NCBI GenBank assembly: GCA_021794355.1
Contig: JAJYRA010000072.1
Location: forward strand, 1-64,000
Reading direction: 5' to 3'
Length of the DNA: 64,000 bases
From: Thermoplasmata archaeon
GTDB taxonomy: Archaea > Thermoplasmatota > Thermoplasmata > Thermoplasmatales > Thermoplasmataceae
The notes under the pieces were generated by a model that had not been told where the DNA came from, searched no databases, and saw nothing but the letters and a program-made list of their open reading frames with translations. The translations under genes and the position numbers were made by a program. This document shows, one piece after another, positions 10,194 to 20,631 of the stretch; positions within the stretch are counted from its first letter, which is position 1; each line of letters begins with the position of its first letter.

Positions 10194-12572
10194 TCAATTG
10201 TTATACTTTCCCCTGAGAGACTCGAAGATTCCTAACTTTTCCATGCCCTTTCTTATACCAAGATCATACTTGTCATTTTTAATTTCATCCACCACTGACC
10301 GAATTTGTTCCGTTCTTCCTTCCCCAACATAGGGAAGAACGGTGGCAAGGAAGTTGGAAGCATTTCTTCCTCCAGGGGATATGTCCATGAGTCTTTTCAC
10401 AATGTCCTTTAATTTTGAGAAAGCCAGATCCCTATTTGCCCTGGACAGTCCAAGAGATGTGTAATACCTGCTTTCATCTTGTTTCTTTATTTTCCCCTCT
10501 GATATCATTGTGAATATTCTTTCCATGGATTCTTTTCCAGAAAGGTTCCCCATTGAGCTCAGGAGGGCGACCCTGTCATTATCGTTTTTTAAGGATTCAA
10601 ATTTCTTAATAACCCCATCTGTGTCAGAAACATAGTTTATATAAGAAAAGGCAACAGCACTTCTCATGTCCGGATCCTGTTTCTCAAGATCATCAAATTT
10701 TCCGGCAAGTTCTATCTCAATTTTTTTGTCTACTTCAGAAAGCCTTTTTTTCACTGTACCGTGCAGGATCTTGACATTGTCATCCTTCTCCTTCATTGCG
10801 TCAAGTTTTCTGTTCACTCCTTCGTGAAATGCTCTGAAAGCCTCCTCCACATTTCTGTTTTTCCACAGGATCCTGTGTAATTCTTCCAGATCGCTGGACA
10901 GTTGCATCAGATCATTTGGATCTTGAAGATTGTAAAAATTAGTAATGGTTTTCAGGTAAAAGTCAAGTTCTATCCTACCTGAAAGCAGGAATGCAAAGAG
11001 ATCACTGATCAATCCAAGAATATCGTATGAACTCATGTGACTGAGATTCTTTCCTAGGGATGAATAAAACTCCTTATCATAAAAAACTCTGTAAAAACCG
11101 GTTTCATCTGCGTTCAATTTTATGAAATCTCCCTTTTCCATATCCATGGTTTTCCCTTCCATGAGCATTGATTTGATCGATCTCCCCTTTACAGTCAGGG
11201 GCACTGGCCATATTTCTTCCGTTTTCTTTCCGTTGAGCATGAATCTTTCCTGTTCCACATAGGATTTAGCACCACTATTTACCTTTATAACCGGGTATCC
11301 CATTCTTCCTATCCATTCTTTCATAATGGTATCCACAGGTTTTCCTGAACTGACTGCAATGGCCCTCCACAGATCTTCTCCCTCAGCGTTATCATATGAG
11401 AACCGTTTAAGGTAGTTGTGCAGTCCTTTCCTGAAAGCATCCTCCCCTGCATAGGTTTCTATCATCCTCAGGATCATACCTCCTTTTCCATAGGTTATTT
11501 CTGTGGATCTTTCGCCCATTTTATCCATATCCTTTTCTGATGGAGCCACAGGATTGCTGCTTTCCAGCGAATCCACCAGAAACGCACCCCTTGAATCGGA
11601 AAGAAGCATGTCACCGGTTATATTCCACTGGGGAAAAAGATGTTCAATGGCCTTATTTGCCATGAAAGTGGCAAAGCTTTCATTGAGCCACAGATCGTTC
11701 CAGTACTTCATTGTCACAAGGTCTCCAAACCACATGTGTGCAATCTCATGGGCAATGACAGAAGCAACCCTCTTTCTCGATGAACCTCCCGAGCTCTCGT
11801 TGATAAGAAGGGCAGATTCCCGGAAAGTTATGGCACCCCAGTTTTCCATGGCCCCTGCGGCGAACTCTGGTACAGAGATGAGGTGCATCTTAGGAAGCAT
11901 GTATTCTATTCCCGTATATTCATTGAAGAAATCAACCACTTTTCCAGCAACATCCAAAGGAAATTCTGTTGTGTGCATGTTGTTTTCCAGCCCTGATAAA
12001 TATATGCCCAATTTACCATGTTTCCTTTCAATTGTTTTGAATTTCCCCACACCAATATAGAGAAGATAGGTTGGCATTCTGGGAGTCGTTTCAAAAACAA
12101 CCTTTTTTCTTCCGGATTCAACCTCTATCTTACTTATGGGCATATTCCCGATGGCATCCAGCCCTTCTGCTATCTTAAGGGTTATGTTGAATTGTGCTTT
12201 CAGGAGAGGTTCATCAAAGCATGGAAAAGCCCTTCTGGCTCCAATAGACTCAAACTGTGTGCTGACCATTTCTGAACCATCCTGTGCCCTTGCAAGATAC
12301 ATTCCGGTGAGAGCCTCTGGCACCTTACCGTTAAATTCAATTTCAAGAACACTGTTTTGCATGAGTTTTCCCCTCAGGATCTTTTCATCTTCCTTCTTGC
12401 CATCTTCCATTCCAATGGGATTTCCGTTGAGAACAATTTTGATGAATTCGTGGTTCAGGGTGTTTATTTTGAAGGTTTCTTCATCTCCATCCAGAACTAT
12501 TTTTTCCTTCCCATTATAATTCTTTGTCTTTTCGTCATAATCCAGCTCAATATCATATCTCACAATTCTCAT
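10194..12572 (-). CDS. M1 family zinc aminopeptidase (tricorn-interacting factor F2/F3-like)
   Basis: GAMENWGAITFRE and HEIAHMWFGDLVTMKYWNDLWLNESFA. Confidence 0.96.
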   Translation of the reverse strand: MRIVRYDIELDYDEKTKNYNGKEKIVLDGDEETFKINTLNHEFIKIVLNGNPIGMEDGKKEDEKILRGKLMQNSVLEIEFNGKVPEALTGMYLARAQDGSEMVSTQFESIGARRAFPCFDEPLLKAQFNITLKIAEGLDAIGNMPISKIEVESGRKKVVFETTPRMPTYLLYIGVGKFKTIERKHGKLGIYLSGLENNMHTTEFPLDVAGKVVDFFNEYTGIEYMLPKMHLISVPEFAAGAMENWGAITFRESALLINESSGGSSRKRVASVIAHEIAHMWFGDLVTMKYWNDLWLNESFATFMANKAIEHLFPQWNITGDMLLSDSRGAFLVDSLESSNPVAPSEKDMDKMGERSTEITYGKGGMILRMIETYAGEDAFRKGLHNYLKRFSYDNAEGEDLWRAIAVSSGKPVDTIMKEWIGRMGYPVIKVNSGAKSYVEQERFMLNGKKTEEIWPVPLTVKGRSIKSMLMEGKTMDMEKGDFIKLNADETGFYRVFYDKEFYSSLGKNLSHMSSYDILGLISDLFAFLLSGRIELDFYLKTITNFYNLQDPNDLMQLSSDLEELHRILWKNRNVEEAFRAFHEGVNRKLDAMKEKDDNVKILHGTVKKRLSEVDKKIEIELAGKFDDLEKQDPDMRSAVAFSYINYVSDTDGVIKKFESLKNDNDRVALLSSMGNLSGKESMERIFTMISEGKIKKQDESRYYTSLGLSRANRDLAFSKLKDIVKRLMDISPGGRNASNFLATVLPYVGEGRTEQIRSVVDEIKNDKYDLGIRKGMEKLGIFESLRGKYNN

Positions 12573-12650
12573 ATTTTCTTCATGTTGTTATGATGCATAA
12601 AAATTAGGTACCGGGAAGCCTTTTTAAATACGCATTGTACAAAATTCTCT

Positions 12651-13019
12651 TTGAATGAAAGATGTTCAGATAAAATGAGGGAAAAATGCCTCAGATATAA
12701 TGTTATGCCTTATAAAACGGATAAAGCATTCTTCTATGGTGATAATATGGATGAAGACTATTTGAAATGGCTTGATTGGGAACCTGGTATTTTAAGATCG
12801 ATTTACGAACTTGGCACAACCGGCTACATTGATAAGGAAAATATGAAAAAACACCTCAAGGGCGATCCAGTTGAAGTTACAGATTATTTGGTGGAAGTGA
12901 ATATTGCAGAATATGACGATGAGGATAAGTTAATTCTATCAACCTTTGGAAGAGAAATCTTCAGGAAACTGGAAGAGATAAATTATATTTTTTCAAAATA
13001 CCTGGAATTGGGAAAATAG
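12651..13019 (+). CDS. Hypothetical protein, possible winged-helix fold
   Basis: 122-aa ORF with coding-like composition. Confidence 0.5.
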   Translation: MNERCSDKMREKCLRYNVMPYKTDKAFFYGDNMDEDYLKWLDWEPGILRSIYELGTTGYIDKENMKKHLKGDPVEVTDYLVEVNIAEYDDEDKLILSTFGREIFRKLEEINYIFSKYLELGK

Positions 13020-13040
13020 AAATTTTTAATTTCATTTAAT

Positions 13041-13535
13041 TTGTTTCCAAAATATTACTATCCTTTCATGGCACGATCTTATTTTATTTATCAAATGAAA
13101 CGGGACGGATATTTATTAAGAATGAAGCGTTTTAAGAATATGGTAGATATTGAAGATGAACCGGTTTATAGGATCACATCAAAATTTGGCTTTGAAAAAA
13201 CGTTCGAAATATTAAAGAATGAACTAAAAGAAAAAGGATTCAAGATTTTCTGTGAAATTGATCATGAATCTGCGGCAAAGGATTCAGGAACGGAAATGTT
13301 CCCTGCAAAAGTTATACTATTTGGTAAACCGGAGGGCGGCACTCAACTCATGAACGCGGAACCTGAGATTGCCTTAGATCTTCCCGCACGAATGCTTATT
13401 TATTACACGGGGGAAACCGAAGTCGTCTTTAAAAAGTTGGAAAATATAGTTAAAGAACACAATCTTCTGAATTTTCAGGAAACGGCAAAAAAATTTGATT
13501 TAAATGTAAATAACATTCTTAATTCCGTTGGATAA
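13041..13535 (+). CDS. DUF302-like protein
   Basis: KNELKEKGFKIFCEIDHESAAKDSGTEMFPAKVILFGKPEGGTQLMNAEPEIALDLPARMLIY resembles DUF302. Confidence 0.7.
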   Translation: MFPKYYYPFMARSYFIYQMKRDGYLLRMKRFKNMVDIEDEPVYRITSKFGFEKTFEILKNELKEKGFKIFCEIDHESAAKDSGTEMFPAKVILFGKPEGGTQLMNAEPEIALDLPARMLIYYTGETEVVFKKLENIVKEHNLLNFQETAKKFDLNVNNILNSVG

Positions 13536-13561
13536 AACATAATGTGTTAAGAAAATTATTA

Positions 13562-14344
13562 TTAGGCACAGGCTATGTTTGAACCACCTATGGTGTACAG
13601 AAGGGTATTTTCTGCACTCTGTATTTCAGGATAGTTATTCAAATGTGTATATACAGTGAGAGAAGAAACATTTTTGCTTAACGATGGGTACATGAACCAG
13701 AAATGGACAAAAGTGCCGTCTGGACCGGTTACTATAAGCATTGTAACCAGGTGTCCTGTCATAGCCGACCAGGTACCAGTCCTGTTTTTGATAGTTTTGT
13801 TTTCCACCCCTACCTGTGTCTCCCATGTTTTTGCGATCTGATAAACAGTGGCTGGGAGGTTTCCTTTGAGTAGGGAAAGGCCATAATTTACCCTGTTGCT
13901 GGAGTTCATTGTGTGGTTGTAAACCGTCCCCGTCATCGTTTGATTATACAAATATAACGAGGTAAATGTGAAAGGTACACCCGCATATTGGAAAGAGATG
14001 TTCTCCCCATAATTACTGGTTCCATTGAGAAACAGAAGCCCTGGAGTACCTGCTATGGACTTATGTAGTTCAACATCAGAACTAACATTCTTTGTTGAAT
14101 TGAGGAGGCTGTATAGTACCCATGAATTATCGGCACCAATGGGGCATCCATACCACGAAATGAAATATATGTGATCCTGACCATTACTCAGCAAATCACC
14201 ATTTGATACTTTGATATATTTTGAAAGAATTATTTCCTGTTTTGGCTTTTCAAGGTTTGGAACCACAACAAAGGCTGATAATATGACAACTATTACCACA
14301 ACTATTGAGACTATTGCATATAATTCCTTTTTTGTGAACGTCAT
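13562..14344 (-). CDS. DUF929-like membrane-anchored, thioredoxin-like archaeal protein
   Basis: N-terminal TM; IYFISWYGCPIGADNSWVLYSLL; many predicted surface N-glycosylation sites. Confidence 0.7.
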   Translation of the reverse strand: MTFTKKELYAIVSIVVVIVVILSAFVVVPNLEKPKQEIILSKYIKVSNGDLLSNGQDHIYFISWYGCPIGADNSWVLYSLLNSTKNVSSDVELHKSIAGTPGLLFLNGTSNYGENISFQYAGVPFTFTSLYLYNQTMTGTVYNHTMNSSNRVNYGLSLLKGNLPATVYQIAKTWETQVGVENKTIKNRTGTWSAMTGHLVTMLIVTGPDGTFVHFWFMYPSLSKNVSSLTVYTHLNNYPEIQSAENTLLYTIGGSNIACA

Positions 14345-14736
14345 TAGTTCCGGATATCACCGGTGCACTATTTAAATGTTAATAATGAGGTAATTGATGT
14401 ACTTACACCCTCAACATTTAGTTACTGGAGAGTCTAAGAAATTACGCTCAGAACCGAATATAAGGGTTGAACACTCCTGAAGCACTAAAGATTTAACTAT
14501 ATAAAATTGATGGGTCTTTCAATTGGGCATATTTTCATAAGTATTTCCTACTAACCGATTTTCATAAATACTAGAAATTATCTATTAAAGTCAGATGGTG
14601 ATTAATCTCAAGCAATGTCCTTTAAAAATATTAGCATATCTTTATATAAATAGAATGTATGCAAGAAAATGGAAAGGGAATACCCTGAGGTATTTTCTAT
14701 CATAAATAGCCATAAGCATATGAGTTGGGGTAGAGA

Positions 14737-15696
14737 ATGGACGCTTTGGATAATTTAAATTGGAAAGTTACCCTTTCAGTCAGACCAAAGGGCGGGATAG
14801 CAGAAAAAACGGAAAGGTTTGGCATAGAGTCTGAGTTAGGATTGCAATTTGGGGAAGAACAGACAGATATCAATTATTTCATTAAGAAAAGAGAAGAAAT
14901 GCAGAGGGACCTGATTATATTCATAAACGAATCAAAGGCATTGGAAGCCAATGGCATATATAGAATCAGGGCCGTAGCCAAACCAAATTTTCTTCTAACG
15001 GAAATAGCGAAGGAACTTCTCAGGATACCTTCAGTAGTATTGTCATCATTCATGGTATCAAGAGGTGAATATAACATGGAATTGATATTTCACGATTCAG
15101 AAATAGCAGCGGTATCCAATACACTCATAAAAAAATTAGAAAGTAAAACTGGAGGCAGTGCCAGTAAGGTTGGTATAAAATATATGGGTCCCAGTGGGGG
15201 ATACAGAAATTGCATCAGGGAAATTTCGAAAAGAACCGAGCTTTCTCTTGTAGTCACGGAAGCAAACCCTCCAGAAGAAGAATTGATTCAGGAAAGAAAT
15301 CCAGTCGGTAATGAATGGATTCGTATGGAAAAAACTCCATCTGGGAATGGAAAAATATATGGGATATACTTTACGACCCGCGAAATTTCTCATAAGACTG
15401 TCCAAAAAATAGGAAATGGTATATATTTTGCCCAAACGCCAAATCCTCTGATGGAATATGTAGATAGTTTGATTGCTTCAAAGAGGATTCCGGCCATAGG
15501 ACGCGTGGACCTGCTTACGGGAAATAGATTTAATATCCTAACTGCTGTGCCTAAAATATTTACCAATGAATATATAGACATACTGAGAAAAACTAACCTA
15601 TCCTTTCCTGAATGGAATCTGAAAATAGTAAGAGTCCAAACCATTGGAGACTGGATATATACGGAAAAATTGGTTCCAGACTCTGGGGCACTATAA
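14737..15696 (+). CDS. Uncharacterised ~320-aa paralog family, member 1
   Basis: Shares DxLxWK...SE.GL, KYMGPSGGY and RVQTIGDWI with the next two genes. Confidence 0.7.
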   Translation: MDALDNLNWKVTLSVRPKGGIAEKTERFGIESELGLQFGEEQTDINYFIKKREEMQRDLIIFINESKALEANGIYRIRAVAKPNFLLTEIAKELLRIPSVVLSSFMVSRGEYNMELIFHDSEIAAVSNTLIKKLESKTGGSASKVGIKYMGPSGGYRNCIREISKRTELSLVVTEANPPEEELIQERNPVGNEWIRMEKTPSGNGKIYGIYFTTREISHKTVQKIGNGIYFAQTPNPLMEYVDSLIASKRIPAIGRVDLLTGNRFNILTAVPKIFTNEYIDILRKTNLSFPEWNLKIVRVQTIGDWIYTEKLVPDSGAL

Positions 15697-15924
15697 TAAT
15701 ACAAAGTACGGGACTGAACGCATGAATTTAAGTTTCCTTGAAAGATTTGCAACAAAAAAATTTTATCTGTTATATTTATATAAAATTATTCTAACATCAA
15801 GACGTTTTGTTTACATATCTAAGAAAAATGTACCAAATATTTTTTATAAATAAAGGAAATAGGATCTCAGTATATCAATAAGCAATTCTAAAGAGTGCGT
15901 TTTAATGAGTTTAGGAGGAAAACA

Positions 15925-16884
15925 ATGGACGAAAACGGGTTTGGCCAGAGGCTATTAAGAAATCTGGACGGACTCAACTGGAAGTTGATCATTTCTATAG
16001 AACCGGAAACAGAGGTTTCCATTGCTTCCATACGGTACGGCCTCAATTCTGAAATAGGTCTTTACCTCGATCGAAATCCAGCCGAGATTAATCTCTATTT
16101 TAAGAATGATCCTAACAATATGGATAGGAATCTCTCCTTATTTATCTCCAGGTCAAGGGGAAAGTTGGAAGGAGATGTCTGGAGAATTCAGAGAAAGGTT
16201 TCAAAAGCCACTCCCTTTATAGAGAAGTTAAAGGAACTCCTTGGGATAACTTCCTGTGTGCTCACGTCAACATGGCTAAAAAACGGCAAATATTATTCTG
16301 AATTCATTTTTAATTATTCAGAAATGGAAAAAGTTTCTGATATTATACTTGATTTTAATGAAGAATCTTTGATGTTTTCCGTTGAGTTCATGGGTCCAAG
16401 CGATGGTTATGAAAAAATACTGAGAAAAATAAACGAAAGAAATCCTCTTAGCGTGATTCAAATGGTTTTAAAAAACGTTAAAGAACGCGAAAATGAAAGT
16501 AGTTTAAAATCAATGGGTGACCACTGGATAAGAGTTTTAAAAAAACCCATTGAAACAGGAAATCTTGATGCGGTTTATTTTCTGGATGGTACACCGGCGC
16601 ACGATAAAAATGTAAAGGAAATTAAAAAGAATAGGATATACTATGCAAGAGCACATACAAATTACATATTGGCAGTCAACAGAGAAATACATAAAAGAAG
16701 ATTGGTTACACTTGGGAGAATTCAGGTATTTGATAATAAATACCTGAGGCCTTATCTCATAGTGCCAGAAATTTTCGTTCAGAGTATAACCGAACTGCTT
16801 CTGGAAGTTGCCGCACAATTTACTGATTGGAGTTCTACGTTTGAGAGAATACAAACTCTGGAAGAATGGTTGGAAAGGTCATAA
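15925..16884 (+). CDS. Uncharacterised ~320-aa paralog family, member 2
   Basis: LDGLNWKLIISI...FMGPSDGYEKILRKINERNPLSVI...RIQTLEEWL; ORF track opens at 15895, and ATG 15925 after AGGAGGAAAACA is preferred. Confidence 0.7.
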   Translation: MDENGFGQRLLRNLDGLNWKLIISIEPETEVSIASIRYGLNSEIGLYLDRNPAEINLYFKNDPNNMDRNLSLFISRSRGKLEGDVWRIQRKVSKATPFIEKLKELLGITSCVLTSTWLKNGKYYSEFIFNYSEMEKVSDIILDFNEESLMFSVEFMGPSDGYEKILRKINERNPLSVIQMVLKNVKERENESSLKSMGDHWIRVLKKPIETGNLDAVYFLDGTPAHDKNVKEIKKNRIYYARAHTNYILAVNREIHKRRLVTLGRIQVFDNKYLRPYLIVPEIFVQSITELLLEVAAQFTDWSSTFERIQTLEEWLERS

Positions 16885-17107
16885 TTTTTGGAATAGAAGT
16901 AAAGCCAAACGAAAATCAAGTTAATGAAACAGGGAGAGACGACTTCTACCCAATCCAGGTTGAAATTTATCGTAATTCTTCAGAAAGGGAAGAGAGATGA
17001 GTGAAAATTTAATAGTTGTTAGAAATAGTCCAGAACGAGTTATGATTTAAACACCAAAAAATGTGAGGGTATTAAAATTAAAGTAACTCAAGGAGAGATA
17101 AAGGCGA

Positions 17108-18091
17108 TTGAATGTATTAGATGATCTTGACTGGAAGATTCGCATTTCGGTGGATCTGGAATCAGATCTGACAGCGGCTTCAAAAGAATTCAAAATTACC
17201 TCCGAAATGGGTCTATATATGAAAGAAAATGGTTGTGATTTAACTCTTTTTTTCAAGGATTCTCCTCACATGGAACGAGATATGGCTATTTTTCTAAATA
17301 AAAATAAGGCCAAATTAAAAGACAATATCTGGCGGATAAGAAGTGAACTGGATCAACCCTATGGATTCATAAAAATCTTAAAGGATTTAATCAATGTGCC
17401 ATCTGCAGTACTCATGTTTTCATGGCTTGAGAACGGTTTCTTTAATTTTGACCTCATTTTCAGTCGTAAAGAACTGGATAAAATATCTGAGATTGTTATG
17501 GAAGGGATGCTGGAAGCTGAAGAGGTTAAAATTAAATATCTTGGGCCAAGTGGTGGGTACCTTGAAGCACTGAAAAGCATTGGGAAGAAAAATATGATAT
17601 CTGTGGCAGAGTTGGTTATTGATCCATTTTCCAGAAGAGAATTTTCGGACTCGCAGAGATTTGGAGAAAACCTGATCAGAATAATCAAAAACCCCTATGA
17701 GGGCGAGTTCTTTCACAGCATTTTTTTTAAACAGGGGGAGAATGATGAAGTACGTCCCGAATTGAATGAAATAAAAAAAGGTATGATGTACGAGGGAAAA
17801 ACTCAAGATCTACTGTTTTCAGAATTCAGTAGTGCTCTAACGAATGCAGGAATTCCAGTGGTAATGAGAATTAGTTCATTTCACGATTCCAGATTTTATT
17901 TCTTCGTAGGTTTTCCATTCATATTTACAATGGAAATTTTGGACATATTCAGGAAGAGTTCTCTTAATGATATAGCTCTGAGACCAGTGCTGAAAAGGAT
18001 TCAACCTATGGGAGAATGGATTGGTGAAATGGGAGAAAATTCAGATTTATTTAAGATAACTAATGAGAATAAAACTGATGTTACGGAATAA
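17108..18091 (+). CDS. Uncharacterised ~320-aa paralog family, member 3
   Basis: LDDLDWKIRISV...YLGPSGGYLEALKSIGKKNMISV...RIQPMGEWI; TTG start after AAGGAGAGAT. Confidence 0.7.
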   Translation: MNVLDDLDWKIRISVDLESDLTAASKEFKITSEMGLYMKENGCDLTLFFKDSPHMERDMAIFLNKNKAKLKDNIWRIRSELDQPYGFIKILKDLINVPSAVLMFSWLENGFFNFDLIFSRKELDKISEIVMEGMLEAEEVKIKYLGPSGGYLEALKSIGKKNMISVAELVIDPFSRREFSDSQRFGENLIRIIKNPYEGEFFHSIFFKQGENDEVRPELNEIKKGMMYEGKTQDLLFSEFSSALTNAGIPVVMRISSFHDSRFYFFVGFPFIFTMEILDIFRKSSLNDIALRPVLKRIQPMGEWIGEMGENSDLFKITNENKTDVTE

Positions 18092-18138
18092 GGAAATACT
18101 AACTTTAAATATTCTGAACCATTGGTCATAAGATAGAA

Positions 18139-18657
18139 ATGTTATTTGATGCCGGGGAAACGGTATTGCTAACCGAGCACGGAGTGGAAACAGGGAACGG
18201 CAGAGAAAAGGGAAACCTCATATTAACCAATAAGAGAATCGTTCTGGAAACAACACGGGAGAGTAGAAGGATGGTTTTTGTCAGGGATCGTCAGGACGTG
18301 GTTATACTCAACGTTCCTCTATCTTCTGTTCTGATCGCTGATAAAAAGAAGGACATAATTTTCAAGGGTCACGAATTCAGAATAAACGCGGATGGAAAGC
18401 AAATGACTTTTAAGGTGAAGGAACCACAACTGTGGATAAACCAAATCGCATCTGCAAAGTCTGGGAATCTGAGTTTCAACCATGAGGGTACATCGTCACA
18501 ACCATCGATCATTCTTCAGAATGCACCGCCAATACAGGAAGGTAAACTGATAAAGGGGGAACCAGTTAAGGAGATAATCAAAATAAGATGCAAGGGATGC
18601 CAGTCTCTGGTAAACGAAGATGCCAGGTTCTGCCCAAACTGTGGTTCGTTGATGTGA
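18139..18657 (+). CDS. PH-like domain protein with C-terminal zinc ribbon
   Basis: GNLILTNKRIVLE (GRAM/PH-like) and IRCKGCQSLVNEDARFCPNCGSLM zinc ribbon. Confidence 0.65.
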   Translation: MLFDAGETVLLTEHGVETGNGREKGNLILTNKRIVLETTRESRRMVFVRDRQDVVILNVPLSSVLIADKKKDIIFKGHEFRINADGKQMTFKVKEPQLWINQIASAKSGNLSFNHEGTSSQPSIILQNAPPIQEGKLIKGEPVKEIIKIRCKGCQSLVNEDARFCPNCGSLM

Positions 18658-18925
18658 ATAAAGGATTGTAGCCAATTTATTCAGTATTAGGGAGAATGTT
18701 TCGTTGCGAAAGAAGGAGAACTTAAAAAGCGTTTGAAAAATCACTTCACTTAAGTGTGTAAAGAAATACCACAGTTCCAGAAAAAGGGCAGATCAGAGAC
18801 GTGAAGGCTCTTAGCGGGAAAGATCTTGAATGATGATTGAAGTAGAATGTACATAAATAGTGAAACGCTTTCAGGAAGATCTATCAGAAAAAAGGCACAT
18901 CCTTCCGAGGAATCAGCTTAATGAA

Positions 18926-20455
18926 TCAAAAAAGATTAAATTCTTCTTCCAGATGAATGGTCTTCATTATCTCCTGCATTTTATCCATGTCCCTGTAAAT
19001 AGGCCGGTCAGATTCCAGTGCCGGTATTTCCTTTCTTATAATTTTTCTCATTTTCTCTGAAAACTCGGAATATGCAGAACCTTTTAGATCCATTCCCTGC
19101 ACTCCAAGGACAAACTCCGTGGCTATGATTCTGTTTACATTTTCATTTATCTCTGTAAGTTTATTTGCAGCATTTGCACCCATACTCACATGGTCTTCCT
19201 GGTTGGCACAGGTTGGAATGGAATCCGCAGTTCCAGGATAGGCAAGTATTTTATTCCTGTTGCACAATGCCGCTGTAGTATACTGTGCTATCATATAACC
19301 AGAATTCAATCCACTGTTTTTCACAAGAAATGCGTCTAGGCCACTCAAATTTTCATCGGTGATCCTGGCAATACGCCTTTCAACCATATTCCCCATGTCT
19401 ATGAGGGCAATGGCAAGAAAGTCGCATACCAGAGCAACTGGCTCTCCGTGGAAGTTTCCTGCTGATATATAATCTTCATCTTTTATAAGGGGATTATCAG
19501 TGGTTGAATTCATTTCGTTGACCAGAACATTTCCAACATATTGAATGGTGTCAAACACAGCACCATATACCTGTGGAGTGCATCTTACAGTGTATGCATC
19601 CTGGACCTTTTCTTCATCCCCTTTTTCAATGCTTTTACTTCCGTCCAGTTTTCTGTAAAGTGCCGATCCGACTATGGACTGTCCTCTCTGGGATCTGGCC
19701 TCAAGGACCCATGGGGTAAAGGCCTTTTTTGTGGATCCTAAAGCTTCCATGGATAGAATGGCTGATCCTGTTGCAAGGGCTAAGTTTTCTCTGGCGTGTA
19801 CCAGTTCCACCATTCCTATGCCAGTAATTGCGGCGGTCCCATTATTGAAGGCAAGGGCTTCTTTTTCCTTCAGCTCATAGGGTTCCATCCCAAATCTATT
19901 CAGTGTAACCATTGAAGGCATCCTTACCCCATTTTCAATCACCTCTCCTTCTCCCATCATTGCGAGAAAGAGATGGGATAGGGGCGCAAGATCTCCACTG
20001 GAACCCACGGATCCAAACTCTGGTACAAAGGGATGGATATCATTATTCAGGAAATCAACAACCCTCTGAACAAGTTCAACAGTGCAACCTGAATGACCTC
20101 TGCAGAGGCTATTTGCCCTTACCAGCATTATTGACCTAACTTTTTCTTCACTGAGAGGTTTGCCAAAACCTGCAGAATGGCTTCTTATGAGGTTTACCTG
20201 TAGTTGTTTTGCCTCATCGGCTTTAATTTTCCTATTGAGTAAGCTGCCGAAACCGGTATTCACACCATAAATATTTTTTCCAGAGGCAATGAGGTCCATT
20301 AGGGAAGTCCGTGATTTTTCTATTCTTTTCACGGCTTCCCTTGAAATCCTCACCCTATCTTTTTTGAACACAATCCCTTCAAATTTTTTTATATCCAGAG
20401 AGAACCCATCAATTTCAATAAAATTTTGTTCAGCCATGGCCCTAAGTATATTCAA
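18926..20455 (-). CDS. hutH: Histidine ammonia-lyase
   Basis: YGVNTGFGSLLNRKI, FGSVGSSGDLAPLSHLFL (MIO loop), NGTAAITG, QEDHVSMG. Confidence 0.95.
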   Translation of the reverse strand: MNILRAMAEQNFIEIDGFSLDIKKFEGIVFKKDRVRISREAVKRIEKSRTSLMDLIASGKNIYGVNTGFGSLLNRKIKADEAKQLQVNLIRSHSAGFGKPLSEEKVRSIMLVRANSLCRGHSGCTVELVQRVVDFLNNDIHPFVPEFGSVGSSGDLAPLSHLFLAMMGEGEVIENGVRMPSMVTLNRFGMEPYELKEKEALAFNNGTAAITGIGMVELVHARENLALATGSAILSMEALGSTKKAFTPWVLEARSQRGQSIVGSALYRKLDGSKSIEKGDEEKVQDAYTVRCTPQVYGAVFDTIQYVGNVLVNEMNSTTDNPLIKDEDYISAGNFHGEPVALVCDFLAIALIDMGNMVERRIARITDENLSGLDAFLVKNSGLNSGYMIAQYTTAALCNRNKILAYPGTADSIPTCANQEDHVSMGANAANKLTEINENVNRIIATEFVLGVQGMDLKGSAYSEFSEKMRKIIRKEIPALESDRPIYRDMDKMQEIMKTIHLEEEFNLF

Positions 20456-20631
20456 ATGATTTAACGTTTTTGTCTTAACCTTTAGCCTCCAAGAATAATA
20501 TACTCAGATCGAGACTGTGTAAAAATTATTTAGGAAAGAATGGGCAAGAAGTCTATTGGAATGATGAATGAACAATAATTTATTGGATTTACATCACATT
20601 ATTTGCATGGGATGCATGATTCCCGTGTTAT

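Noticed and set aside
11503-12060. 185-aa plus-strand ORF
   Set aside because: Lies antisense within the well-supported M1 aminopeptidase gene.
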